This document shows, in pieces, positions 21,845 to 33,899 of a DNA stretch of 64,000 nt. The notes under the pieces were generated by a model. It was given only the letters and a program-made list of their open reading frames with translations. It was not told the DNA's origin and did no database searches. Within the stretch, counting starts at the first letter, position 1. Each line of letters starts with the position of its first letter. Location of the stretch: positions 312,001 to 376,000 of the forward strand of contig JAJEKV010000240.1 in assembly GCA_021234155.1 (NCBI GenBank), given 5' to 3'. The DNA comes from Isoetes taiwanensis (Eukaryota; Streptophyta; Lycopodiopsida; Isoetales; Isoetaceae). Position numbers and translations under genes: made by a program.

Positions 21845-22564
21845 CAGGGTTCGAAATTTTATAAAAAGTGAGGTAAACAAAAATCCTTTTGGTATTGAGA
21901 TAAATAGGACATCTCAAATTTCAGAGGACATGTCCAATCCAATACAAAAATAATAGGACAAAGTCCAAAGATAATGAAATCTTATACACAAAAATGCAAT
22001 GCTTTGATTAAGCAAAAATGAATGTGTCATTACTTGTCTAGGTCCTTTTCTTGTTTCCCATTGAAAAATGAAACTCGAAAAGAGTAAAAAATTGGAAACT
22101 TTCTATACGTCTGGGCTATGGTTAGAACTTGAATGGATCGCCTGCGTATATTATTGGGCCATGGCCATGGACGAAATGGGGCAGGAAGTGGTCGCTTTCT
22201 GCTATTCTATCTGCCTATTTCTGTTCCCGTCCATGTACATCGAAGAGGTCAGAAAAGGAAAAAATGAGAGAGAAAATTTAGATTTATATATTTGAATTTA
22301 AAAAGAAAAGATAATCCAATGTTTTGGTTAATATTTTAAAGTAGATTTTTATATATAAGATAAGTTATATTTTATAAATATACATACTAAAAAAATCCTC
22401 CTCCCCTTAGGACAAAATCCTACTCTTCAAAAATTAGTAGGACAAAGTCCAATTCATTAGTGTTTTTTGTAGGACATCATGTCCTGCTCATCTCAACAAG
22501 AACTGGATATTGGCAAATTTTGCAGGACAAAACGTAAGGTTAACCTCACTTTTTTCGAACCCTG
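21845..22564. mobile_element. hAT-type non-autonomous element (MITE), 720 bases
   Basis: Terminal inverted repeats begin CAGGGTTCGAAA on both ends and share AAAAAGTGAGGT a few bases inside. An exact 8-base target-site duplication ATCTGGAT flanks it (21837-21844 and 22565-22572). TIRs starting CAGGG with an 8-base duplication are diagnostic of the hAT superfamily. Subterminal regions carry inverted AGGACAT...ATGTCCT words. There is no transposase; the 75-codon frame inside is not coding. It sits within the region downstream of the Helitron 3' end. Confidence 0.9.
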
Positions 22565-22689
22565 ATCTGGATGAGACAACAATGGTATATCAGCAGCTAG
22601 TCCCAACAATTTACGCGTATGGGCCGATCATATGGGCGTTGTGATTTGCGGGGGCTGAAGCCCAGCTGCCCCGCACTGAAGAAGTTTTC

Positions 22690-23455
22690 CCCGTAGGCGT
22701 TCACATAGGGCTGACTAAAATATACCCAGCAGCAATCGGATGCACCGCTTTTCAGCCACAATAAAATCGACCACGCTCTAGGAATCGACCACGCTTCAGG
22801 AATCGGCTCCAGTAATCAGTAATCGGCTCAAGCTTTGAAAATCGGCTGTGAATCGATAAGAATGGTTCCTTTATTGGATTCGAGGCAGATTATTTGATTC
22901 CAGGCCTATCCTTGATTATTGTATTGGAGATTTCATAACAGTTGGGATTCAAGCCGGCCTCTTGGATTCAAGGCCGATTCCAGGCCTCTTGGATTCTTTG
23001 ATTCCTTCCATGGATTCCAGGCCATCATTTCAGGTTTCGTATGCAGTTTTAGCACAGGAATAGGAATAATGATCTCAGAACTGGAATAGGAAGCAGATAT
23101 CAGAAATCTTTGACAAGAAAATAGAAATCCAGGCCGATTCTTCTATTGCCGATTCTTGACAAGAAATCAAAAACAGTAACCAGCCACAAGAAATCTTTGC
23201 CTTTTGGGTGCGTTCACAAGGAAATCAGAAATAGGATTCCTGCAGTGGGTTCATGTGAATGGGTTTTTCGTTCACGCTGAAGTCTCCCAGCTGAGTAAGC
23301 ACTGATTCAGCTGCACCCGAAATTCAGGCTCAGCTCGCGCGCCATGAAGGGCGCGATGCTGAATAGATTTTTTTAAGCGGCTGATTTTTTCTACAGCGCT
23401 GTATCAGCGCGGACTAATTTTGGGTTCATGTGAACGGCCCAGTAGCCCCTCTATC
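22690..23455. repeat. GTTCACA / TGTGAAC inverted-repeat field
   Basis: A GGCGTTCACAT near 22696 and ATGTGAACGGCC near 23429 face each other like imperfect TIRs. Internal copies are TGCGTTCACAAGG (23211), TTCATGTGAATGG (23251) and CGTTCACGCTGAAG (23269). Between them are GATTCCAGGCC repeats. A nested MITE is likely, but I could not find a clean target-site duplication. Confidence 0.4.
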
Positions 23456-23459
23456 ATGA

Positions 23460-24880
23460 ATTCCCCCCTGTTATAGCCCTAAATATTACATACACAGAAG
23501 TCACCATCGAGGTTAATCCTCTGCTGCTCAATGCTTCTCATCAAAATCAGGAAAAAAATAGTCCTAATCTAGATACAAAAGCAGAACCCACAGAATTTGT
23601 TCACAATGATGGATCCCCTATAATCTGGACTGTATTTTATTTGAATGATATGCACCATAGTGTGTGGAGAAGTTTATCTGCATTTGAAAACATAATTATG
23701 GTTTTTCAAAGCCACGTATCTGGACTTGGATCAAGTAATCGGCATAGAAATTGAGCTAGATCGCAAGGGTAGGGCCACCGACTTCGTATTCAATCCAGGA
23801 GTATTGGTGGGAAGACAAATTCACCGGATTAAACAGATAACAATGGATTCTGCCATGGAAATAACACAGGTTGATTTGTTCGCAAATTAGAAATTAGAAC
23901 AGTAGTTTGACCATTCCTAATTCAGCTTCTTGTTGAAATCTTAAGTCTAAGACCACAAGCGAATTTCTCCACGATGCAAAAATTTCCCTAAACAAAATTT
24001 TTAGCCTAATGAGCTCACATTTTTTGCAAAAGCGACAGAATGGAACCTCAATATATTGTGCAGAGACGCATTCGGCAGACTCGAAAGCAAGTGAAACATA
24101 AGGCACACATTTTTAAAATCGAACGTTCTTACCAGTCTGCTCTGTATTTCATCAACAGGGACGATGTTCTAGACTTGAAGCCCTCATTTTTTGCCGCCCA
24201 AGGCATTTTTTTCCCGTTCCCAAGGCATATCCGGAGTCAGCGTCTAGAGTTCTGAGCTTATTAAAAATACAACCAAGGCATCGCAGAAGTATTAGGAGGT
24301 AGGGAAACAACTTACAGAGCCAATTTCTTCCTTTTACATACAAAGTCTGGATCTGACACAGTTCTTTCTTCGAAAAATCACCAGCTCCAAGGATTAAACT
24401 CCCTGTGGCCCTTACTTTTAAGCGATGTCTTCATCATCAATATGCAGGAAAGATGCGGTCGGATTCAGCTCAAAAGCCCGATTGACAAAGGGCCCACGTT
24501 GGATGTACAACTTCGTTGCTTATTTCTTCTGCACATCGACCTCCAAGCTCGGCTATGGCAATCGGCATGAACATCCGGCAATCTACACGCTCAAAAAATC
24601 CATTCGTTCATGCCATTTATAACAGAAAACTGAAGATGGATTTTGGAAGATAAAAGGGAGGCATGCGAATTTTTTATTTGTATTCCAGGGTCTGTACATT
24701 GCCTTCAAATCAAATTCTTTGAAATACCAATTGCCGCTCCTGGAAGAGATGCGAAATAGCGGCTGTGCTATGCGGTGCCCTTGACCTCCTTTTCTTGTCA
24801 CACAGCCCTTGGTTGTCCAACCCATCTCATAAGGAGTCAGATCTGCTATAGGTCCCTTTTAGATGTTCAACCCGTTCTCT
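23460..24880. other. No supported gene
   Basis: Several 60-80 codon frames on both strands lack motifs and overlap each other. Nothing recognisable. Confidence 0.35.
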
Positions 24881-24893
24881 CCTGCCCAAAACA

Positions 24894-25010
24894 AACAAGG
24901 TGCTGCGCACGGAGGGTTGCCCTCCGTGACCCGAGAGTGAAATGGCTTAAATCACACTTCAAAGTCATGTTTTCGAGCATATACTGACATATACTTGGAA
25001 TATGCCACAA
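24894..25010 (-). repeat. Terminal-hairpin repeat, copy A
   Basis: A perfect 19-base hairpin ACGGAGGGTTGCCCTCCGT at 24909-24927 is preceded by ACAAGGTGCTGCGC and followed by CGAGAGTGAAATGGCTTAA. The same arrangement occurs at 56886-56945. Read on the minus strand, the hairpin is followed by a 13-base spacer and CTTGT, so it resembles a Helitron 3' end with CTTG in place of CTRR. Downstream, GACATATACTTGGAATATGCC links it to the 28868 and 63889 repeats. Confidence 0.5.
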
Positions 25011-27100
25011 ACACACATGGATGAAGAACTTTGCACAACCATGAAGTACGTTATGTGTTTCTAATAAGGATGCTTATTTTGCTCGATCTTCGAGAACTCT
25101 AAAAACACTATCTAATGTCTCTAGCAAATATGCAAAGCAATATAAATGAAAATATATAGATGTTTAGGAAGCTTGCAAAACATTGATAGTTCTTAATATT
25201 CAAACAATTTGTCTTTCTAAACTCATATCTTTTTGTTAAACAATTAAAGCACTTGGATGAAACATTGTTTTCAATAGTGCAGGAGGCTGCAAATTATTCA
25301 CTGATGCATCGTGCTACATAATTAGTTCTATCCGAATTACCTTACTTCTATCCTAATGAAGCATTGCGCAAATAAAGAGAGGTGCATCCTGACGTGGAAA
25401 TCATGATGTGATAGCGCAAAACAATCAATCAATCATGTCTGGACATCAATCCTAGCCTATAAATAATTTCTATACCAATATTTACTAGAGCTGTAGCCAA
25501 CTCTCAGCCCCTATCACTTTGTTTCAAGATCAACATTTCCTTTACTTCAATGCTTGATGCACCTGACGCCAAACAGAAGAACCTCTCCAAAAATATCCCT
25601 TTACATCAATGCTTGATGCACTTGATGCCAAACGGAAGAACGTCTTCAAAAATATCCTTTCGTATTGGCAGTTGGGCTTTTACTAATCCAGGTATATTTG
25701 CACTATTTGCACTGCAACTAGAGTTATGGTACTTAATTAATCAGATTATAACAAAGCATACGTATCAAGTTGGAGTACTCCCTCGGCATCAAACCATAAT
25801 TCATGGCATATCATATAATAGGCCAAATAGGTTGAACTAAATCCAATCAGGCCTATAAAATTGCAATGATTGCCTGTACTGAATCCATTGACCTTTGCTT
25901 CAGTTTCAAGGCCAAGATAACAAAAATACATGCAAGATACTTTCATGGCTTCACTTCACTACGAAGAAATATGTTAAACGTCATGCCCTTCTCTTTCTTT
26001 GCCATCTGCTGTCATAGTGCAGCTCCAACAGCTGATGGCTATGTAGATAAAAATTCTGCACTTGAACATCTGATTCCACTGGATCAAATCATTTCCAAAT
26101 AAAAGCGTGAATTTTGCTGCAAACACTAAGATAAAACATGAATAACTCTAATCCATTTATTGAATATAAGCTTCAACACAGTCTATTACATACCCCAGAT
26201 GCATACATATTGACTAATGCATTTGGTTTTAACACGCAAACATCATAACCATTTCCAGAATACTGGCATGGAAAATAACCCCAAACGCTCCTCATATACA
26301 TCTAAACTGAGAACAGATACAAGTGTAAATTCAGTTTCATTAATACATTTCCTGGATTTTTCTGGAGTGAAGATGAGATGGGTCGAATTTACATATTTCT
26401 AGCAGGCCCTTGTTGCAAAACCATCAAACAGGGCAAAGCTTTTATATGGCTTCTGTGAGCAAGAAAAACAATCTTGCAAAACTGCCCATTAGCAGCTAAT
26501 TCAATTAGATTCTTCAAAATCACCACCATAAACAGCTAATTGTAAATAATGAAGGTCAAATTTCATATCTGATGAAGCTCTCTAGACATATTTCTAACAA
26601 GTACACTGAAGCTTAAATGAGAAGCAATCCATTCTTAACTATAACTAGGTCGATCCCACTAGAACTCCATTTCCAATTGCAGGATTTGAATTAAACTGAT
26701 AAACACAAGCTGATACCAGAGGAAACCCCGGTTACAAACAAATAGGAGAAATGAACTAGACCGAGGTTTCATAGGCAAAGGCAAACCAGGACATGCTGTC
26801 TTGATATAAGCAGTAACAGTAGACTCTCGATGAAGCTCTTTCTCTTTGACATGTCAGCTATAGCTCTATGGGTCATTTGATGCAAACCTTAGGTGCCGTA
26901 TGACATTTTCCTTCCTAAAATTAATGCTAATTCAATGCTAAGTCTCTACAGCTCGAAGTGGCCTTTCAAGCAGTGATCTAGATGCATAAGTTATTCCATT
27001 TTGTTAACATGCAAGAAGGCCAGATGAGACTTTCATGGTTGGCATATATTTCCTTCAAAGCCCTTGGCTGATCAACAATTCTGCAGCAGCTTGTGGAGTA
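25011..27100. other. AT-rich region without supported gene
   Basis: A 60-base direct repeat lies near 25548-25660 (TTCAATGCTTGATGCACCTGACGCCAAAC-type unit). No domain-bearing frame. Confidence 0.35.
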
Positions 27101-27126
27101 TTTATGATCAGAAATTGCGGCACAGT

Positions 27127-28295
27127 TCATCCATGTACTCTCTCACGAAGGAGCATGACATCCTCCAGATTCATTTCCTGGAATACCCTAATTGCTTGTC
27201 CACCAAGCCCATGTTGTGCATACATTGAGATAACAGAATCCCATGATATCACATCCCTAGCCAACATTCTGTCAAATACAGCCAACGCTTCATCCAAAAT
27301 CTCCACATTTTCCATACAAACTCATGAGGGCAGCACTGCAAATGAGGTGAGGTTTGAGTATAACATTTAGCATGAAGGCGTGCATCTGTTTGCCCTCAAC
27401 TATAGCTACTTGTTCAGCACATGCATCAAGGATAGTGACAATAACAGCATCATCTGGATCCATAACATATTTTACCATCTCCTGAAAGAGCTGAAAGGCA
27501 TGTTTTGCATGACCATGTTGAGCAAAAGCAGAAATCACTGCATTCCATGAGACAATATTGCGTTGAGGCATCTGCTGGAAAAGATGGAATGCCTCACTGA
27601 GATACCCATACTGGGTATACAAGGAAACAATTGTTGTCCAAGATACTACATTTCGAATATCTGGACAGCCTTTTCTAAGTGTCCTTGTTGTGAACATGCT
27701 GAAATCATAGCAGTACAAGAAACTACATCCTTTTCTGGCATTAGTTTAAAAAGCTCCAATGCTTTTTTTAGATGACCATGCTGTGCACAACAAGAAATAA
27801 TGGTAGTCCATGCAATAAGGTCCTGATGAAGCATTATGAAAATAGTTCAATGGCTTTCTCAATCATCCAATGTTGTGCACATGCTGAAATCATGATGATC
27901 CAGGAGACCACATCTCTGCTAGGCATTTGTTGGAAATGTTCCAAAGCTTCCATGATTTGTCCACACTTGACACATGCTGAGATCATGGAATTCCATGAGA
28001 CAATATCTTTTTGAGGCATGTGTTGGAAAAGTTGGATAGCCTCCTCAAGAAGTCCTTGGTTGATATAAACAGCAAGCATGCCGTTCCATGTAAAACAATT
28101 ACGTTTTGACATATGGGCAAATGTTGTCAAGCAAGATCGATATGCAATTACATCTATCATACATTTGTACAAGAACATTGCCCAAGTATCTATCACTTTG
28201 TAATCCACATCGATAATGCAGTTATGAAGATATTTACCCCGGGACAGGATATTGCATTTTTGCAAAAGTGATGCATATTTATTTACATCTATCAA
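27127..28295 (-). pseudogene. PPR protein pseudogene (PLS-type)
   Basis: Minus-strand frames together give a chain of pentatricopeptide repeats: NSMISACVKCGQIMEALEHF, TTIISCCAQHGHLKKALELF, AMISACSQQGHLEKAVQIF, NAVISAFAQHGHAKHAFQLF and SVISMYAQHGLGGQAIRVFQ. Repeats with DVVSW / NIVSW and alternating lengths are typical of plant PLS-class proteins, which act in organelle RNA processing. The N-terminus is MIDVNKYASLLQKCNIL at 28295. Frame breaks near 27834, 27646-27718 and 27300 split it into four frames, and no E or DYW domain follows. The several frame changes make it a pseudogene, unless they are assembly errors. Confidence 0.8.
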
Positions 28296-28299
28296 GATC

Positions 28300-28865
28300 C
28301 TCGACTCGGTTCAAGCTTTGAACTTAAACTTCCAGTGCAATAATAAGCATATGCATAAAACAAAACTCGTGGTGTAGCTTTTCGAATCTTGACTGGCATG
28401 AGACTTGCCAAAATTGGTTAGACAACTTGACATGCTGAACCATGTTATAGCTACTCTTCATCGTGCATTTTATAGAAAGATTAAGAATAACAAATGCTTA
28501 ATGGGCAAGTACGTACCCAAACAATAGCCATCTTCTCTCCATGGCAAGTATCAGTTCACGAACCATTACTACATTCTATATAACCAACGTGGAATACTCA
28601 AAAGCATCATTGAATCGAAATTGAATCGAAGCATCATCAATATTCAAATCTTTCCACATAAAGAAAAGCCTGGAGGATACTTTAAAAGATAGCCTGCGAA
28701 GAACCCCTAGAATCAGTGGTCAAGATCAAAGCACGCAGATATTCCGAATGAACAATATCAACCTGTAGTACAGCAAATAACTGCCATGCTCTTGGAAGCC
28801 AGAGGAAAATGCTTGGAAGAAGAAGAAGGAAGAAGAAGGGTAGAGCTGCAATGGGGCTGGATGAC
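28300..28865. other. Upstream flank of the PPR pseudogene
   Basis: No coding signal. It includes short repeats (GAATCGAAGCATCAT near 28615-28640) and a purine-rich GAAGAAGAAGG run near 28816-28840. Confidence 0.35.
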
Positions 28866-28867
28866 CG

Positions 28868-28992
28868 AGAGTTTACAGGGAGCACCCAGTTTGGAGCAGT
28901 CACCAGCATATGCTAGGCATATGCCGGCATATACTTGGATATGCCCACATACCCACATAAACGAGGGTTTGCCCCCTAGGGGCAACCCAAAA
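28868..28992. repeat. GCATATGC-rich repeat, copy B
   Basis: Begins CGAGAGTTTACAGGGAGC, continues GTTTGGAGCAGTCACCAGCA, then palindromic GCATATGC words, and ends with the hairpin GGGTTTGCCCC-CTA-GGGGCAACCC. The same order is present at 63889-64000, cut off by the window edge. Probably the terminus of a dispersed mobile element. Confidence 0.6.
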
Positions 28993-29274
28993 ACATCCAA
29001 TTAAGATGATTCCTACTTTCACGTCCATACATCTTGAATTCCAGACCTTGCCTTCCCGCTTCCTCTCCCACGCATCTCTTCAATTGCCCAAAGCCCCCCC
29101 TTCTCAAAGCCCATCGCTTCTTTGCTGAGGTCGACCGATCGCCAGAAACATTCCCGGAAAAGGCAACCCAAAAAACATAGATAATTCCAAAAAAAAAAAA
29201 AAAAATTCTAGTAATCTTATATTTTATATTTAGTTAGATAGATATAGAGTAATACAGGGATTGAAAAATATGCA

Positions 29275-29380
29275 GGCAAGTGATTTTGGGTTAGGGTTCA
29301 GAATGGCAAGTGATTTTCGAAATTGGGGTTAGGGTTCAGAACGGCAAATGATTTTCGAACTGGGTTTAGGGTTCAGAACG
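29275..29380 (+). promoter_or_regulatory. Three telobox-bearing tandem repeats in a probable promoter
   Basis: Three copies of a 30-40 base unit GGCAAGTGATTTTCGAA...GGGTTAGGGTTCAGAA end just upstream of the ATG at 29420. GGGTTTAGGGTT is the reverse complement of the plant telobox AAACCCTAA, known near the start of ribosomal and translation-related genes. The last copy has the perfect form. Confidence 0.5.
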
Positions 29381-29419
29381 ACATGGCGCTAGAGATAGGC
29401 CCTGAACAGTCTTGATGCA

Positions 29420-30627
29420 ATGGCAGATCCTCACCGACCACCGGTATGTTGCATTTGGTTGGAATGTGCTTATTAGGTTGCTTTCGTCTTTGGGGGCAAT
29501 GATTCTTTGTGTCCGCATTTCTTTTTTTTTTTTTTTTTTTTTTTTTGGGGGGTCTATGACAGGCAAAGTTATTGTAACTTGACACAGCAATGGAAGCTTC
29601 AGAGGAACATATCTTGGCTACGGCAAAACTCCGCTTTAATTTTTCTTCTCAACATGCTGCTCCATGATTTTGGCAGGTCATTTTTAGCTTTGCTTGCTCT
29701 ATTTCGTGATTACCTATGTCCTAGGTATGTGTTTGGCAATCACAGGATTAGGATTTTGAAGACCTCAAGGTCGGTGGTTTGGCGATCCACCTGGATAAAT
29801 CAAATATTTACTCATGGACTATGCTTTGTATATTCAATCCTTTGTAGATTTGAATATCAGACGATCTTCTGTGTGTGGATTTTCCACGTTCTCCTTCCTG
29901 CCACTCCAAGCTTTCGAAACGCTAAATTGCAATGCTTTATTATATGAGAAACTTAGAGTCTTGATGGTATGAACTTATTCATTCACGTTCAAGATATCAT
30001 CTTAACTCTGGCCGTCAGACAGAAACAAAATTCCAGGTACAACAATTGGTATTCTGGCCCTCTGTAAATTATGTTGTGAAAAGTAATAGTTTCTGGAGCT
30101 TATAGGTCTTCTTGTATGTGTTCTTCCATCTAGCTTGTTAAAAATATGAGTTGTGTATTAGAATCTAATCATGGCTTTCTGAATGCAAGCAAGTGCAGTG
30201 AATCAATGCAGTGTTCTTACGATTCTTGTGGAAATGGTATTTTGGAGTTCTTTAAATGTTTTAATTTTTTTTTAATGCTTATTACAGATCTGTGCACGCA
30301 TGATGGTTGTAAAATCACCTTCAGGTATTTCAGGTATTTGATTATGTTGTTGGTACTTGCCTTTTCAGAAAGTATGTTTTACAAACAGAGGGACTTGGTG
30401 TCGTAAAAGCCTTGTTGCCAGTGTGTGCTCACAATTATGATTGCAATTTGATGTATATCATTGCAGTTTCTTGTCTGCATAGTTTGCCCTTTGTGTAATC
30501 TTGTAGCTGTTATAAATGGTTGGCAATTAGTGTGCACAAAGTTGTGTTTGGCTTATGATATTATCTTATTATCTTGTTTACACGCAGGGATATCCTCCGG
30601 TACATGGCATACCGCAATATTCTATGG
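29420..30627 (+). CDS. Two short 5' exons of an unidentified gene
   Basis: Exon 1 (29420-29443) encodes MADPHRPP and ends CCACCG|GTATGT. Exon 2 (30588-30627) follows CACGCAG and encodes GYPPVHGIPQYSMG, ending ATGG|GTAGG. The join is in phase with standard GT-AG signals. The product starts with a Pro/Tyr/Gly-rich low-complexity segment of the kind seen in RNA-binding and Mediator-like proteins. I found no further exons, so the gene may be 3' truncated. The 1.1-kb intron contains long T-runs. Confidence 0.4.
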
Positions 30628-31950
30628 GTAGGACAAACTTTCAGCAAATTCTAGGTTTTTGGCACATCTAGAACTTGGGAGTTCTTGCTTTGATGGCTCT
30701 TTCCCTTCTTAAATCTTGGCATATTTCTATGTTGGTGTGAATTCTGACTATCAGCTCTTTCAGCACGCAAAATTGTCCTTCAACAAATAGCTGATATAAA
30801 GTTTCTGAGGAGAAAAGTTTCTTTAATGGTTATCTCAATCCAAAATGTCAACTTCTCACAAGAATTGGAAAATACTAGGGTTCAAATCCCTAGATCTATA
30901 TTCATATATATTTTTAATTGTTATAAACAATGGTTTGTTAAATATTGCATTACTTTTGAACAATGGTTTTGTATACATCATTAAGAATCTTTCTACTCTA
31001 CAATAAGAATGGGACGTTCCTAAATATTTGTTAAGATGATGTATAAACTAATATCAATTGACCTAACAAAGCATCAATAAACTTTCAAGTTGTGTATGTC
31101 CTATATTTAACAAACCATTACTAATTGCATTGTCCAAGACACCATTGCCTTTTTTCCGATACAAAATAGGTTTAAGACGCAAGGCTTTACTATCTTGATG
31201 ACAAAACCACCCATAGTTAGTTAGTATTTTGAAATAAGAAGCAAACATTTTCTTGCATGGTTCATTTAAAAAGAGTAGACAACCTCATAAGGAAACCACT
31301 TGCAAGTTGCATGAACAAGTGAAAGCTAAAATTAATAGTGGTTTATGGGCCCCCTACCTAAAACATAGCAATAAACTAAATAAACAAACTACCATAAAGA
31401 ACTATGATGGTGAACTATGACCGTAAACTAGCAAAACAAAACATATACAAGAACCACAATGTGTAACTAGTAGTGGTTATTCAACACATTAACCCACTTA
31501 GTGATATTAGTTTATTATAGTGGTTTTCAGCAAAAACTATTGTAGAAAACTGATAACGATTATTTTTTGGAGGCCTTATGTTGGGGAACGAGCATATTCG
31601 ACCCGGCGATTGATGAAAAGATGCGAGAGGAGAGTGGAGAAATCGGGTGGATAGGTCAGCGAGTGGCTCACGAGGCACCTCCTTGTGAGGCATTCCACAT
31701 TCTTCAGGTTGCCCCCAAGGCTTACAGACGGCAAGAAGAAGCCCCGCATGTTCTTCCCCTAAGATGGACCACCTACCATGATGATGTAACTGTAGTGACA
31801 TCAAGACCGCCATGGTCTCTGCATCCGATGTAAAATACATTATTTATTAATAAAAATTCTTTTTCAACTACAACTTTGGTTTCAATCTGTAATGAAATTC
31901 CTTTGTTTGAGTTGTATTCTTCTTGTTCGCGACTCGTGATCCGAGAAAAC
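30628..31950. other. No further exons recognised
   Basis: AT-rich to 31500. From 31560 to 31840 both strands carry open frames of about 90-119 codons with balanced composition, but neither has a recognisable motif. Confidence 0.3.
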
Positions 31951-31964
31951 AGGGAGAAAGATTG

Positions 31965-33290
31965 GACCCACCCTAACAGAGAAATATTCAAATTCTGGAT
32001 AGTTTTGGAGTCCAAATATTTTTCCTCGTCCTTTTTGTGTAAAATAACAGGGTTCCAAAAAAAAAATAGGAATGGAATGAGACCCACTTTAATTAAATGC
32101 GACTTCTACAATCATAACAGAAGTTAGCCATAAGATCAAGATCAAAATCTTATTTTCTAAAATTCAGACCTTAGCAGACCGACCCGATAACAGTACTCAT
32201 CCATCTCCTCGAAAATGAAAATATGTGCTGAAAAGGTTCTAGAAACTCAAAGATGAAGCACTGAATCAATGCTATGTAAACCCAAATCTGACTACTACAT
32301 GTTGTTGTTGAAGCTAATGGCCTCTACTAGTATGGTAGGGAATAATTACGTCAACATTTGACGACCTTTAATTTCTTTCTACTCTTCAAAGCACCACACA
32401 CTGGGGCAAGAGGCTGCAAATAGCATACACAGAAACAACAAAAGCGAGCAAAGAGCAATGAAGAACATGTGAAGCACAGTCCACCACTAAAAGTGAACCT
32501 GGACTACTGAGAAAGTGTAGGAACGACATATGGTGTATACAAGAATCAATAGGAGAGATTAGTATAGGAATGTAATAGCTACAAATGGGAGTCAATTGGC
32601 TCAAGGACAAATAGTTTATGGGCATAGAATATACTTTTAACAACATAGCGTGAGGATTACCAAATAGCAACTATTCTCGCAAAACTCTGTCTCAACTGAT
32701 CCCTTTTGCTGTGAATGCTATTTTTAATAACAGGTTACATAGTACCAAAATGAAATGAACAGGATCAGCAAAGGAATAACGGTTGTTGGTAAATATTGCC
32801 TTTCATAAAAGTCCCTTTTTTTGTTGCATGTATGAAGCATGAATTCCCTGGTTTTACAACCAAACTAGACATGCCAAGACGAAGAAAAACTTATATAGTA
32901 ATGGTGAAAGGTGCTATTAACCATATATCTATGCTTCTAGAACCCTTATATGCATCGATCATTTTTATTAGCTTTGTATTACTATCTTGAGAGCTGCTAG
33001 GTCATGCAGGCGGTCGTTTTGGTGTCAGAGCCTTTTTGAGAAAAGCCCCATATGCAATATGCATTGTCTGCCTTGATTTCTATGCCATAATTTTCTTAAG
33101 AGAAAGTCTTAAAATATCGACCCCAAAGGTCTCCAGATCGAGCCAATCCCACATAAGTCGTATTTAATTAAAGTGGGACTCATTCCATTCCCATTTTTTT
33201 TCGGAACCCTGTTAATTTACACAAAAAGAAGCACCCCGACCCGAAAACTGGCCATAATTGAAATTTTTGTCTATTAGTGTGCATCCAAGC
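31965..33290. mobile_element. Inverted-repeat pair, possible foldback or MITE-flanked unit
   Basis: Arms at about 31990-32110 and 33155-33280 are reverse complements over roughly 110 bases. They share TTTTTGTGTAAA, AACAGGGTTCC, GGAATGGAATGAG and CCCACTTTAATTAAAT. A third partial copy of CCCACTTTAATTAAATACGACTT is at 36750-36772. The 1.05 kb between the arms has no supported gene. I could not define a target-site duplication. Confidence 0.5.
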
Positions 33291-33880
33291 TTTTCTTCCA
33301 ATTTTCTTGGATAGCGTGTCGAGAACAAGAACAATGCAACGCAAACATGCATTAGACCTATCAAGTTCTAATTGAAAAAGATTCTTAGTTGAACATTTTG
33401 GCTCTATTTTCTTAGGTGGGTAGACAATAGATCACAAATTCCAACAAAAATTATGCAAATCGTTTACTTAATCACCCAAAAATACTAGTTTTGAGATACC
33501 TTATATTTATAAGTGGGCTCATTACAATATATATTACAGTGGGTGAAGAGACCATAGTGGTCGTATGGGCACAATCATTACACCCTCCACACATGAACCA
33601 CCTAGTGCAAAGGGCGCGTGGAGCTCTCTCCTAGTCATGGAGCAACTTACAGACGATAGAAATTTGTATGAGGAGTTCCTTTATGGGCCACGTGCTTGTA
33701 TGTCCAACTGATGTCACCACCCTCTTTTCGGCACCTTTCTTTAATGAACTGATCTTTTGATTGCTCCCAAGCATGTACTATTTGGTCGAGATAAGGACTG
33801 CAAGAGACAAAATCAAATTAGTCAAGTGATGCTACATGCAAAAAAAATAAAAATAAAACATAGTTCTTAGGGCCATTTTT
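33291..33880. other. No supported gene
   Basis: AT-rich, with stops in all frames. Confidence 0.35.
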
Positions 33881-33899
33881 GGAAAATACAGGCATGAGA

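Noticed and set aside
31481-31840. Overlapping 88- and 119-codon ORFs on opposite strands
   Set aside because: There is no recognisable motif, and both strands being open is most simply explained by composition.
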